Below are positions 1 to 8,450 of a stretch of 38,400 nucleotides of DNA, piece by piece. The stretch is taken from assembly GCA_014238155.1 (NCBI GenBank), contig JABABQ010000077.1, positions 1 through 38,400 on the forward strand, written 5' to 3'. The position numbers and the translations under genes were made by a program. Each line of letters opens with the position of its first letter. The first letter of the stretch is position 1. The DNA comes from Rhizobiaceae bacterium. GTDB lineage: Bacteria; Pseudomonadota; Alphaproteobacteria; Rhizobiales; Rhizobiaceae. The notes under the pieces were generated by a model that made no database searches, had not been told where the DNA came from, and saw only the letters and a program-made list of their open reading frames with translations.

Positions 1-139
1 GACGCGAGGCCAGACCTTCCCTCAAAGGCTGACCCGTCAATCGGAGGTTCCCCTGCTTGATATTTCAGAGATTGAGGGGTTGGGAGATGGGGATTCGACG
101 CCACGGGGGAACTGAATTTGGCGCCGCGGGGGGTTTATT

Positions 140-220
140 TTGCGCTCACGCAGGCGGGCGAAGGCCCGCCACTCCGCGGGGGCGGCGCTAGCGCCGGACG
201 GCTCTTCGCCATCTCTACGG
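140..220 (-). repeat. Palindromic dispersed repeat, family 1, copy 1
   Basis: This is one of six copies of an 80-100 base GC-rich element. It starts with TTGCGCTCACG and ends with CTCTTCGCC...TACGG, the reverse of copies 2, 3 and 6. Internal stems are visible, for example GCGGGC-GAAG-GCCCGC. It is intergenic and I see no coding signal. Confidence 0.8.
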
Positions 221-267
221 ATGGTTCAGAGTTGGCCGTAATCGTCGACCGGCATATTCCACGCCCA

Positions 268-363
268 CCGTATCAGGCCGCGAAGAGCGGCCCGGTCGAA
301 AGACCGCCCCAATTTCACAAAGGAGGGGAGCGCAGGGCTTTAGCCCGACAGCGTGAGCGCAAA
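268..363 (+). repeat. Palindromic dispersed repeat, family 1, copy 2
   Basis: This copy begins CCGTATCAGGC and GCGAAGAGC and ends GACAGCGTGAGCGCAAA. It contains the hairpin GGGCTTTAGCCC and the block CCGCCCCAATTTCACAAAGG, which recurs almost unchanged in copy 6 about 2.7 kb away. The orientation is opposite to copies 1, 4 and 5. Confidence 0.85.
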
Positions 364-405
364 CCAAACCCAAACTCGCCCAACCATTCAAAGCCATCTC
401 ATCGC

Positions 406-487
406 CCGTATCAGGCCGCGAAGAGCGGCCCGGCGCTAGCGCGCCGCCCCCGCGGAGCGGCGGCAAAGCCGCCTGCGTGAGCGCAAA
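406..487 (+). repeat. Palindromic dispersed repeat, family 1, copy 3
   Basis: The ends are the same as in copy 2 (CCGTATCAGGC...TGCGTGAGCGCAAA). The terminal hairpin is GGCGGCAAAGCCGCC instead of GGGCTTTAGCCC, so the stem sequence differs while pairing is kept. It lies about 60 bases from the 3' end of the amine oxidase gene. Confidence 0.85.
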
Positions 488-547
488 CAAACAAACCCCC
501 GCGAACCAAACCCCTTAAACAAACCCCCGCGAACCAAATATCTTGTT

Positions 548-2488
548 CTATTTCGCCGTTGGTGACGTTGGGTTGGCGTCGTGGAAGTTGAACGGCCTGA
601 GGATGATTTGGTGTTGCAGGGTTGGCATGACGGGCCAGTCCTCGGCGCGCGGAACGTGATGCATGCCCATTGTCGCCCAGGCGACAATATCCCGGTCAAG
701 AATTGACCGGTTTTCTGCAGTCCATGTTGGCAGTCCGTACTCGCCCGGTTCGGCCAATGTGGTGAACTCACCAGCGGCATAGCGCTCGTTCTCGGCATGG
801 GGAGTGACCCAAAAATCGTAGGAAATGAACCCAGCGCGCTGGCGGGTTATGTCATCTTCTGCAAGCAAGGTTTTCGATGTGCTGCCCGACGACATCTGAT
901 AGCTTGTCGCATAACCATGCCTGTTCTTCTTTTCCGGGTGAGCAAATCGCAAAATCGTCGGCTTGTCGCGGTTCTTGACGATTTTTGCGCTCTCCTCGTT
1001 TTCGGCAATGGAGCTGTCGACAACCCAGACCGCGTCGCGGCGCGATTCCTCCGGTAGTTTCTTGCGAACAAGGCGGTCTTTGACAAAGCGGTTTGCCAAC
1101 CCGTCAACGTCAAGATCCAGCCGGAACGAAAAATAGTGGCTGTGATTTACCGCCAGAACATTATCGTCGACAAACCGCCCATATTCATCATTTGCATCCG
1201 GGCTGTCCGCATTCTTTGCCTTGACGGAGCGGGTCAGCACGATGCCGGTGGCGCCAACAACAATGCGTATTTGACCATCGGTCTGGAAAACAAAATCGAT
1301 GAGGTAGTCGTAATTTCCCATCTGCGCCAGAAAGCGGGCGACGAGTTCACGCTTTGGCACCGCATAGTCGTTATACGACCATAATGCGTCGCCCGTCTCT
1401 CGTTCAAACAGACACCCGGCGCGCGGCACGTCTTCGGGTTGCCCGTCATCCCCGGTCACGATCATGTCCTGAAAGGTTGCAGAACGCGGGCAGTGGTGTC
1501 CTGGTGTCAGTGAATCCGGCAAGCCGCCGTCTGAGTAATCTCCAACATCAAAATAGGCCGCAGAATAGAAATTTGCGTCGTTGGACATATAAGGCACGTA
1601 GAGTTCTGACAAATGTCCTTCATATAACACCGGGCGCGATTGATCCCCGTCGTTCCAGCTGACGGCGGAAATAATGGTGCCGACCTTGTGGTCCATGCGC
1701 CAATGAAAGCGCCAGCGATCCCAGCTGACGATATGCCCATCAATTGAAAAGCTCGGTCCGAGCGGCTGATCGATATTGATTGGGGTAGGAAACCGCTTTG
1801 GTTCGTCCTGGGACAGCGGGACAAAATCGGCATTGGGAGTAGCAGGCCCCGCCACCTCCAGATCGCGGAACTCGAGGATTTTTTCTTCATCAAGATCGAC
1901 CAGAATATCCATTCCGGGGACGATCTGGCCCCAGGTGTTTCGGGCTCCGGAAATATCAAAACATTTCACAGCCCCCACCCTGCTGTCTTCATAGGCCTCA
2001 ATCTCAAAATCCAGATAGGGGATAACGCTGCAGGATATGAATTGAGGATGCGCGATGCCCCGCGCCTTAAGTGCCTTGAGATACCGTGCGTCGGCCTTCA
2101 CAATATCGATGACATCTTCTGCCTCGAATTCATCTTCGAGCCATGACAATTGGGCATCAATGGGCGTCGTCGATTCGATCTTGCCGGTGTCCAGGTCGAT
2201 CACCACTTTTGCAACATCGCCGTCCTGGCTCAGGATCATCTCGGCTTTGCGTGGCACTGCAGTCGTTTGCGGCCAGCCCCAAACCAGGTCTTTTGAAGGT
2301 GGCTTCAGTTCTAGTCTTGAAAAGTTTGTATCCGAGTCCAGTCGTCCTGCAGTGGACAGAATTTTCAGAACCTTCCAGCGCTCCTTGAAGGTGAGCGGGT
2401 CAAGCGGATGTGTGGTCTTGCCCTGGTCCGCTGCTACAGACACGATGCTGAGCCCAAAAAATACACACCCGAATACAAAACGAATCAA
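548..2488 (-). CDS. Copper-containing primary amine oxidase, exported
   Basis: The protein should oxidatively deaminate primary amines to aldehyde, ammonia and hydrogen peroxide, using copper and the self-made cofactor topaquinone. Numbered from a TTG start at 2488 (646 aa), the topaquinone tyrosine is Tyr393 in the N-Y-D-Y motif. The likely copper ligands are His449 and His451 (HSHYFSFRLDLDVDG) plus His610 or His611 (MHHVPRAEDWPVMP). The proposed catalytic base is Asp314 in AYFDVGDY. An N-terminal hydrophobic stretch ending VSVAADQ looks like a signal peptide, giving a periplasmic enzyme. This start is preferred because GGAGAAG lies just upstream; the frame stays open for eight more codons to another TTG at 2512. 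The length fits the family. The gene stands alone between two clusters of family 1 repeats, so its substrate cannot be read from context. The family call is firm. Confidence 0.93.
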   Translation of the reverse strand: MIRFVFGCVFFGLSIVSVAADQGKTTHPLDPLTFKERWKVLKILSTAGRLDSDTNFSRLELKPPSKDLVWGWPQTTAVPRKAEMILSQDGDVAKVVIDLDTGKIESTTPIDAQLSWLEDEFEAEDVIDIVKADARYLKALKARGIAHPQFISCSVIPYLDFEIEAYEDSRVGAVKCFDISGARNTWGQIVPGMDILVDLDEEKILEFRDLEVAGPATPNADFVPLSQDEPKRFPTPINIDQPLGPSFSIDGHIVSWDRWRFHWRMDHKVGTIISAVSWNDGDQSRPVLYEGHLSELYVPYMSNDANFYSAAYFDVGDYSDGGLPDSLTPGHHCPRSATFQDMIVTGDDGQPEDVPRAGCLFERETGDALWSYNDYAVPKRELVARFLAQMGNYDYLIDFVFQTDGQIRIVVGATGIVLTRSVKAKNADSPDANDEYGRFVDDNVLAVNHSHYFSFRLDLDVDGLANRFVKDRLVRKKLPEESRRDAVWVVDSSIAENEESAKIVKNRDKPTILRFAHPEKKNRHGYATSYQMSSGSTSKTLLAEDDITRQRAGFISYDFWVTPHAENERYAAGEFTTLAEPGEYGLPTWTAENRSILDRDIVAWATMGMHHVPRAEDWPVMPTLQHQIILRPFNFHDANPTSPTAK

Positions 2489-2644
2489 TTGACTTCTCCA
2501 CCATAAGTCCAAAACCCTGTTTCCATTCAGAACACCGGCTTTTTTTTAAGTCAACATCGCTCCACAATTTTAGGGCCGCTTTTCGTTTCAGTGCATATCG
2601 AACAGCGCCGAAATAATGGAATTCAGTAAGTTCGGAGGGCTCGG

Positions 2645-2743
2645 TTTGCGCTCACGCAGGCGGCTTCGCCGCCGCTCTCCTCTCTTATGGGATGGGGGCG
2701 GTCTTTCGACCGGGCGGCTCTTCACCGCCGCCGCCTGATACGG
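2645..2743 (-). repeat. Palindromic dispersed repeat, family 1, copy 4
   Basis: It begins TTTGCGCTCACGCAGG with hairpin GGCGGCTTCGCCGCC and ends GCCGCCTGATACGG. The middle holds GGTCTTTCGACC, matching the GGTCGAAAGACC of copy 2 in reverse. It has the same orientation as copies 1 and 5. Confidence 0.85.
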
Positions 2744-2834
2744 AGAATGCGGAGTGTGCGGGACTATCGCCGGGGGCAGTGAGTTGGTTGATGTTCTGGG
2801 CTCGAGTTTTTGTTGGGTTTGCGAGATGTTTGTA

Positions 2835-2918
2835 TTGCGCTCACGCTGTCGGGCTAGCGCCCTTCGCTCCGCGGGGGCGCGCCATCAGGCGCGGGCGGCT
2901 CTTCGCCGCCTGATACGG
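2835..2918 (-). repeat. Palindromic dispersed repeat, family 1, copy 5
   Basis: It begins ATTGCGCTCACGCTGTCGGG, continues with hairpin GGGCTAGCGCCC and a GGCGCGCCATCAGGCGCGGG segment, and ends CTTCGCCGCCTGATACGG. The ends are shared with copies 1 and 4, and the central stems differ. Confidence 0.85.
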
Positions 2919-2988
2919 CACCTTCGGTTTCCGCGTCGCGGCGACGACGGCAAATTATTTATCCCCACGCTCCCTGGCTCTGAACCAT

Positions 2989-3086
2989 CCGTGCAAGACG
3001 GCGAAGAGCCGTCCGGGCCGGTCAGGCCCGCCCCAATTTCATAAAGGAGGGGAGCGAAGGGTGCGAAGCACCCGACAGCGTGAGCG
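2989..3086 (+). repeat. Palindromic dispersed repeat, family 1, copy 6
   Basis: This copy is closest to copy 2. It shares GCGAAGAGC, CCGCCCCAATTTCATAAAGG and GACAGCGTGAGCG. The terminal hairpin is GGGTGCGAAGCACCC where copy 2 has GGGCTTTAGCCC, a clear compensatory change. Its left end is diverged (CCGTGCAAGACGG instead of CCGTATCAGGC). Confidence 0.8.
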
Positions 3087-3636
3087 GTCGAGAGAGCACG
3101 GACAAAGCCAAAATGCGCCTCCCGGCAGCGCGGGTTACGTTAACCTCAACCACCGGGCACCGACATCCCCCATGTTGACGACGCCTCGAGACACCTCCGA
3201 ACGGGGAATGTGCGGCGAGTATAGCGGCGACGGCGAGGGCGGGGATGACAATGGAGGGGAGTTGCCGTTGGTCAGTTTGTTGAAAAAATGTTGGCGATCT
3301 CGTAAGCAGCCATTCAAATATACATTGTTGTGAAGTCACGAATTCACACTGTGAGCCCGTTTTTACCAAATCGGGGGTGTCGCTGCTTGGATAGTATTCT
3401 ATTCAGTTACAGGCAGATATTGACCCTGGGCATTCGTTGGCATTTTGTTGAAAGTGCAACTTTATCTTGCTCGATTACGCGCCCACTGGCCAAAGGCAAT
3501 CTGATAGAATAGGTTGTGGAAGCATTTCAAAATTACAACCTCACGATTCTGGATAGGACCGCTTGCTGCGTTGCGGGGCACTTTCATGGTGCAGACCTGC
3601 TGTTGTCGTATTGGATGTTCCTAAGGAAAATAGTAC

Positions 3637-4443
3637 ATGAAGGTAGTTATGCTGGCGGCCGGGGTAGGTGCCAGGCTTAAAGATCTGGACACGAAACCAC
3701 CACCGAAGATTTTATTGCGCTTCGGCGATAAATCTCTGCTGCAATACCATATCGAAATTTTCAAACGGCTTGGCATAGACGAGTTGGTGCTTGGTGTCGG
3801 TTATCACCGTCAGGAGATCGAGCAGGAGATCGCTGCCCTTGGGGCAGAAGGTTTTGTGCGAACCGTGTTCAACAAGGATTTTCAAGAGGGCAACATTATC
3901 ACCTTGTGGACCCTGCGCAATGAATTGTGCTGCGAAAATCCAGTCCTGTTGATGGACGCCGATGTCCTCTACTGTGAAGAACTGTTAAAGCGCCTCATTG
4001 ACTCACGACACAACAACTGCCTTCTCATTGATCGTAATTTCGAACCAGGCGATGAGCCCGTCAAAGTATGCGTCCGGGATGGTGAGATCGTCGAGTTTCG
4101 CAAATGGCTAAGCGCGGATTTTGATTTTTGTGGTGAATCTGTGGGGTTTTTCAAGCTATCGGCCGAATTGGCCGGGAAGGTCATCCTACAGACAGAGCTC
4201 TATTTACATCTGGGCCGCCGCAACGAGGCTTACGAAGAGACGATCCGCGATGTTCTGCTGACCTCGCCACGCGGCACATTCGCATTTGAAGATATCACCG
4301 GCATGCCCTGGACTGAGATCGATTTTGCCGCTGATGTGGAGCGAGCCACTAACGAAGTCCTCCCACGCATTTTGATGATGAAGGACAATTGCTGCTCGGA
4401 AATGAGAACTAAACAAAATATGGGTGATAGTAAGACACTATGA
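3637..4443 (+). CDS. LicC-like nucleotidyltransferase (phosphocholine cytidylyltransferase family)
   Basis: The 268-residue protein is predicted to activate a small phosphorylated alcohol or sugar as a nucleotide diphosphate derivative. The N-terminus has the nucleotide-binding signature LAAGVGARL (residues 6-14), followed by a lysine-bearing PPPKILLRFG. GNIITLWTLRNEL lies near residue 85, and the metal-binding MDADV has Asp107 and Asp109. This layout fits the NTP-transferase fold, and the N-IxxL segment before the DAD motif recalls phosphocholine cytidylyltransferases of the LicC type. The ATG is preceded by AAGGAAA. The stop overlaps the next ATG (ATGA), so it is translationally coupled to a LicD-family transferase, which strengthens the donor-synthesis role. 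The substrate could be phosphocholine, ribitol phosphate or glycerol phosphate, and the sequence alone does not decide. Confidence 0.8.
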   Translation: MKVVMLAAGVGARLKDLDTKPPPKILLRFGDKSLLQYHIEIFKRLGIDELVLGVGYHRQEIEQEIAALGAEGFVRTVFNKDFQEGNIITLWTLRNELCCENPVLLMDADVLYCEELLKRLIDSRHNNCLLIDRNFEPGDEPVKVCVRDGEIVEFRKWLSADFDFCGESVGFFKLSAELAGKVILQTELYLHLGRRNEAYEETIRDVLLTSPRGTFAFEDITGMPWTEIDFAADVERATNEVLPRILMMKDNCCSEMRTKQNMGDSKTL

Positions 4444-5750
4444 CCATGATTGGCATCGAAACCATACTGACCAACCAGGTGGTTTCTGCTTTGGCTGCCT
4501 CTACCTTTTACTTTTTTACTTACCTATCCTTTGTCCGCCTCTTGAGATATCCGCGGAACTGGTTTTTACCGAGTTTACCTGCATCCTTAACGACGGGCGT
4601 TTTGGCAGCACTTACTATATTGCTGGTCTCACTGTCGCCCGATGGCATCGAACTGCCCACCCTGGCCATCTCGACCGGGTTTATTCTCGTTTTATTTTAC
4701 ATTATAGCAGCCCCTGCAATTGCCTTCCAACCTGCCTCACGACAAGTCGAATTCCTGGCGAAGCACGGTGATTACGCCGGACTGTGGTTAATTGGCCCAG
4801 CCCTGCTTGCTGCCTTGGCCATATCAAACATTAAACTCCAGGCACTTTTGTCAATCGCGATGGCAATCGAACTGTCGTGGTTCGTTCGCCTGCGTTGGGC
4901 TGATCGACGACGTCAGCCGTATCCCTTAGAAAATATTGACCTATCGGTCCTGAAAACACAGGCAAAGGGTAGTCTAGAGGCATTTAGGCGGCACAATGGA
5001 ATACGCGAACTGATGCTATCGAATGGCAACGTCAATTGGTATGGCTGTGGTAAAGGGACTTCACCATGCCCGTTCAATCTCTACGTAAACCGCCTCGGTC
5101 TCAATACCGCGCCCTGTTGCCGCGAGCATATGAAGGATCTCAGTTGTTATATCGCCGCAAGTCTGGGCGAAATGGGTGTTGTGCACTGGCTGGAAGGAGG
5201 CTCTCTTCTTGGAGCCGTAAGGGAGAATGGAACTCTTATTGACTGGGAAGACGATATCGACATTTCGGTTCTGCTTGATGACGAAATGACTTGGGATCGG
5301 CTGGTGGACGGGCTTGCCCAACGTGGCGCTCGGGATGGTTACTATGTAGATGCTTTCGAAAAGAAAGGCTTGGTCTCAATCTCTTTTGATCCACCGAAAC
5401 GATGGCCCTTTAGATGGGAACGCAATCGTTATCGCGGAGAAATCCGGGCTGATATAGCAATATACCGGAAGGCAATCAGCTGCGAAAAAGCAGTGCTTGA
5501 AAGACAAAGCGAAAAAGGAGCCATGCCGAACACCGAGAGCGGTGGATTCGGTGTACCGCAGGAAATTATTTTGCCGACGTCGACTGTTTCGTTTGTAGAC
5601 AGAGAATTTTCCTGCCCGAACCAACCCGAGGCTTATTTGCACATATTGTATGGTGACTTCAGGAAGGTTGAGTATACCTACATAGACGCCAGTGCTGTGA
5701 ACACTCGCACCCAAGCTAACACTGTCGACACCTGTCAACGCGATAGCTAA
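4440..5750 (+). CDS. Membrane-anchored LicD-family phosphotransferase resembling FKRP
   Basis: This 436-residue protein probably transfers a phospho-alcohol or phospho-alditol from a nucleotide donor to a glycan. Residues 1-155 hold about five hydrophobic segments. The rest is a LicD-type catalytic domain: WLEGGSLLGAVR (250-261), DWEDDIDI (268-275) with metal-binding Asp272 and Asp274, and IRADIAIYR with Asp338. Human fukutin-related protein has the closely similar WLEGGSLLGAARHG and DYDVDLG. It also has a structural zinc site of four cysteines, Cx6C followed by CC. Here Cys203, Cys210 and Cys226-Cys227 give the same Cx6C...CC pattern. The similarity to FKRP rests on my memory of that protein. 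The upstream LicC-like enzyme presumably makes the donor. The acceptor is unknown. Confidence 0.82.
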   Translation: MTMIGIETILTNQVVSALAASTFYFFTYLSFVRLLRYPRNWFLPSLPASLTTGVLAALTILLVSLSPDGIELPTLAISTGFILVLFYIIAAPAIAFQPASRQVEFLAKHGDYAGLWLIGPALLAALAISNIKLQALLSIAMAIELSWFVRLRWADRRRQPYPLENIDLSVLKTQAKGSLEAFRRHNGIRELMLSNGNVNWYGCGKGTSPCPFNLYVNRLGLNTAPCCREHMKDLSCYIAASLGEMGVVHWLEGGSLLGAVRENGTLIDWEDDIDISVLLDDEMTWDRLVDGLAQRGARDGYYVDAFEKKGLVSISFDPPKRWPFRWERNRYRGEIRADIAIYRKAISCEKAVLERQSEKGAMPNTESGGFGVPQEIILPTSTVSFVDREFSCPNQPEAYLHILYGDFRKVEYTYIDASAVNTRTQANTVDTCQRDS

Positions 5751-6119
5751 CTGTTGTTTCGCTGATTACCACTGCAAAATTTACCAATCGCTCATTCGCC
5801 AAGCGTCATAATTATGATCCATTTGTTTTGCTGAGGATTGAAAATCTTCGGTGTTGATTGGTTAAGAATGGTGAATAATTCAAACTGAAAAGCAATGCGA
5901 CGAGGGGTACATGGAAATTTCGTTATTGGCACAAAACAGACCCGTCAATCGTGTCGCAATTTGCTCAACCATCCAAATCGAAACTGGTGGTTTGTCCGCA
6001 CTCCCGACATTTGCCCTTCCATTCCTTGCTTCAATCTGAATGGCAGCTTTAAGAAAACCCAACAGATTTACCTCGACTGGAACCAAGGCCGGATTGGGCC
6101 GTTCCCGCCATAGGCCGCC
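5751..6119. other. Intergenic interval with family 2 repeat remnant
   Basis: There is no credible gene. The right half holds copy A of dispersed repeat family 2, listed separately. The genes on each side converge, and I see no strong terminator hairpin with a T-tract. Confidence 0.5.
5948..6054 (-). repeat. Dispersed repeat family 2, copy A
   Basis: Read on the minus strand, it contains TTAAAGCTGCCATTC, then TGCGGACAAACCACC, then TTGCGACAC. The last two blocks recur in the same order and spacing at 37837-37906, at roughly 70 percent identity over about 70 bases by eye. The first block recurs near 7729-7745. It may be a degraded mobile element or a non-autonomous intergenic repeat. Confidence 0.6.
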
Positions 6120-7520
6120 TCACTCAGGCCAGAGTGCAGATTGCGGGTGGAACTGCGACCAGGCAAACCAGAACGCCTGATGGCTACCAAGATCGGAGCC
6201 ATCCGCGCCGATGGCTTTGATACCGCCAGCATCAAGTATTAGACGCATGTTTTCGTAAACGATCTCATTGCCTTTTTGCAATGCAGCAAGTGCCTTGCTT
6301 CTGTGAAACGCTACCGGTTTACCGGACGCTGTTACAACGCCAATGATATCCTCATGAACGGGTAAACGTGGATCGACATTGCCGACCGGAAATATCGGAC
6401 CATTGGCGTCGCGGCCATTGCGAAAATCAGGATCACGACCCAGTGCATATTTTTCCAGCAACACGGTTGTTGTGGGGTGTTTCTTCTTCCAGGTACCCCA
6501 ATCAGTCGTAACGACACTAGCTTGCTTCAGTTGCAGGCTCTTTTCCCCAAGCTGCCCCGTCACCGCTTTTCCCAAGAACGTGTCAAACACCGAGGAAGAA
6601 GTGATGTCGTACATCACTTTGTTTGACCTGATTAGCAAACCTGAAGTGCGTAATATTGGTCGCTCAATTCCCTCAGGCAATCGATCTGTGAAATAGGCCT
6701 GGGCTGCGCCACACAAAGTGCAATAGGGAATCCCAAGGTCTCGTCCTCCCAACGTGTCGTTGACCATCTCGCGTACTTCCATAATGCGTCGCGGATAGGC
6801 ACGGTATGCACCGTTTACCTCAACCCCAAAAACGATATCAGCGTCTTTAAGCCACCCGGCGTCTTTTGCACTGCTCACTTCGGGGTTGTCCGCTGCGGGA
6901 ATGCAGTTGCATGCCTTATCCGTCGTATCGTATGGGCGGTCGTCGATAAGCACACCTCCCCATGAAACGAGCCTCCAGTCGATATCGCCTTCCACAAAAA
7001 TCTTGTCCCATCCCGGTACGATACTTGTAAAAATTGCTCGCTTTACCCGCAAATAATCAGGCGGTGCCGGAATATCCCATGCAATGAGATGATCGGTTAC
7101 GACGCCCCAATGGTTTTCATTTGGCAGTTTTTTACCCAGCAAGCTGGAAGCAACGTTGGCGAGTACATCGTTCAACTCGCGGTTAGAGACGAAGCGCATC
7201 AAATCGCTGATTATCCAGACCATTCGAGGGTCGTTTGATTGAGAGATTTTGTCTAAAGCTGATACCTGATCTCCTCCCCAGGTGGATTGAATCATGCTGT
7301 CAACAAAGGCTACTTGCACAGCGGATTGCAATTCCTTGGAGAGCAGTCCCTTCGGAACTGCAGGAGGTTGGCCGAATTGTTCAACCACATAGTCAGGCAG
7401 TTGCGCGGCATTCTGCGCCCGCACAGCACCGACCCAAAACATTGATAATGTGAGCAACGATACAATTATCAAGATTCGGGAATGAGAACCAATTATCGAT
7501 ACCATTGAGGGACCTTTCAT
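6120..7520 (-). CDS. DUF3179 domain-containing exported protein
   Basis: The function is unknown. Residues 12-36 form a hydrophobic segment ending VGAVRAQN, a likely signal peptide. The DUF3179 signature follows: DIVFGVEVNGAYRAYPRRI (about 228-246), MVNDTLGG and IPYCTLCGAAQAY with Cys267 and Cys270. In this family that two-cysteine motif lies in a well conserved core, but I know of no established activity. The N-terminal 200 residues, including a segment with WIISDLMRFVSNREL, have no domain I recognise. The ATG at 7520 is chosen because GGAAAGG sits just upstream; the frame extends four codons further to a TTG. The next gene upstream on the same strand starts at 8208, and a 280-base gap with a repeat separates them, so an operon is unlikely. 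Confidence 0.85.
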   Translation of the reverse strand: MKGPSMVSIIGSHSRILIIVSLLTLSMFWVGAVRAQNAAQLPDYVVEQFGQPPAVPKGLLSKELQSAVQVAFVDSMIQSTWGGDQVSALDKISQSNDPRMVWIISDLMRFVSNRELNDVLANVASSLLGKKLPNENHWGVVTDHLIAWDIPAPPDYLRVKRAIFTSIVPGWDKIFVEGDIDWRLVSWGGVLIDDRPYDTTDKACNCIPAADNPEVSSAKDAGWLKDADIVFGVEVNGAYRAYPRRIMEVREMVNDTLGGRDLGIPYCTLCGAAQAYFTDRLPEGIERPILRTSGLLIRSNKVMYDITSSSVFDTFLGKAVTGQLGEKSLQLKQASVVTTDWGTWKKKHPTTTVLLEKYALGRDPDFRNGRDANGPIFPVGNVDPRLPVHEDIIGVVTASGKPVAFHRSKALAALQKGNEIVYENMRLILDAGGIKAIGADGSDLGSHQAFWFAWSQFHPQSALWPE

Positions 7521-7699
7521 CTGCCTTTCCAATATTCAGGCGCACAAGCCGTCAAAGAACTCACCGGTGCATTCGCAATGCACAACTCAAATGGAGTTGG
7601 CTTCCAGTGAGAAAACCGTGCGTTGCAACTAAACAAGTATGCCGCAAGTTTCTGCACCACCAATCACGATTAAATCAGAATTTGGTGAACTCTGTTGGC

Positions 7700-7800
7700 T
7701 CAGGGAACGTCGTTCGGTGTTACAGAATCAATGGCAGCTTTGAGACCTTCAAACCAAAAACTGGTGCATTGCTTGAATGTCGGCATTGGGTCGTGAGTGC
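7700..7800 (-). repeat. Dispersed repeat family 2, copy B (partial)
   Basis: On the plus strand it contains CAATGGCAGCTTTGAGA (7729-7745), close to GAATGGCAGCTTTAAGA in copy A, and further on GAATGTCGGCATTGGG. The rest of the 7521-7800 gap shows no gene. The identity with copy A is limited to short blocks. Confidence 0.4.
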
Positions 7801-8208
7801 CTAAATATGCTTATGCGTTCGACTGTCCTGCATTTGCTTCAACAGATAGACGATGCCGATTATCGCCGGAATGATTAACAATGCGATAACCATTGGAACG
7901 ACTGAATTGAGATATGTAGCGTTCATTGTAAAAACGGTGGTCGCATCTACGATGTCAGTCACACAGCGCGCAACCAATGCGACCAACAAAGCTGTACGAC
8001 TGCGCAGCCAGACGGCCAGGATGATCGCCAGTACGGCAGTCAGGTTCCGCGTGATGTAGGCCATCGTGGTATAATTGAAATCTGGTGGAGGATTGAAAAG
8101 CGTGGACAGCGCGAAGAATGATACGATGACAACCTGAAGACCAATTATGATCCAGAACCACTTGGGCAGAAATTGTCCTGGCGGGGTAAAAATTGAATCT
8201 GTGTTCAT
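7801..8208 (-). CDS. Small integral membrane protein, function unknown
   Basis: The 135-residue protein has four clear hydrophobic segments: FWIIIGLQVVIVSFFALSTL, a middle helix around LTAVLAIILAVWL, ALLVALVARCVTDIVDATTVF, and VVPMVIALLIIPAIIGIVYLL. The loops are short and charged, and the tail QMQDSRTHKHI is hydrophilic. I chose the ATG at 8208 because AAAGGGAGC lies at proper spacing before it. A longer frame starts at 8256 but has no such site. The fold resembles the small four-helix DUF4345-type or DoxX-like proteins, but I cannot name the family. It is transcribed away from the OhrR-type gene region and stands alone. Confidence 0.75.
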   Translation of the reverse strand: MNTDSIFTPPGQFLPKWFWIIIGLQVVIVSFFALSTLFNPPPDFNYTTMAYITRNLTAVLAIILAVWLRSRTALLVALVARCVTDIVDATTVFTMNATYLNSVVPMVIALLIIPAIIGIVYLLKQMQDSRTHKHI

Positions 8209-8333
8209 GATTGGTAGCTCCCTTTTCGCCGAGACTGTTACATGGCTTCCCCGCAAGTCAACTCGCGACCGGAGTATCGTTAGTTTGATATCTTGTAGGC
8301 ATGGTCAAAGCAAAACAGGCTGACCAGTTTGGT

Positions 8334-8367
8334 AAGGTTTTCCAATTTCGCCCAATGACAAAACCTT
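8334..8367. other. Inverted repeat between two genes
   Basis: The 8-base arms AAGGTTTT and AAAACCTT are separated by 18 bases. It lies downstream of the ohrR-like gene and upstream of the 8208 start. It has no T-tract, so it is either a weak terminator for the minus-strand gene or an operator. Confidence 0.35.
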
Positions 8368-8450
8368 CGCCACTTCGATTAAAATTGTGATCTTAAATGG
8401 AAGAGTTTGAACAGGGCACTGCGATGTGGGCTGGTTTTCTCGCCGTCACA

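Larger units (their letters stand above)
2489..3636. other. Gene-free accessory interval with three family 1 repeats
   Basis: There is no convincing gene here. Three family 1 repeats occupy 2645-3086. Short open frames over them come from the repeats and disagree between copies. Bases 3087-3636 hold no recognisable gene, only GC-rich sequence up to about 3260 and then AT-richer sequence that probably carries the promoter of the 3637 gene. Confidence 0.6.

Noticed and set aside
118-480. Open frames over the family 1 repeats at the left end
   Set aside because: They follow the repeats, exist on both strands and show no ribosome site or family resemblance.
3022-3369. Minus-strand 115-codon frame
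   Set aside because: It crosses repeat copy 6 and a GC-rich stretch, has no ribosome site and a composition unlike nearby proteins.
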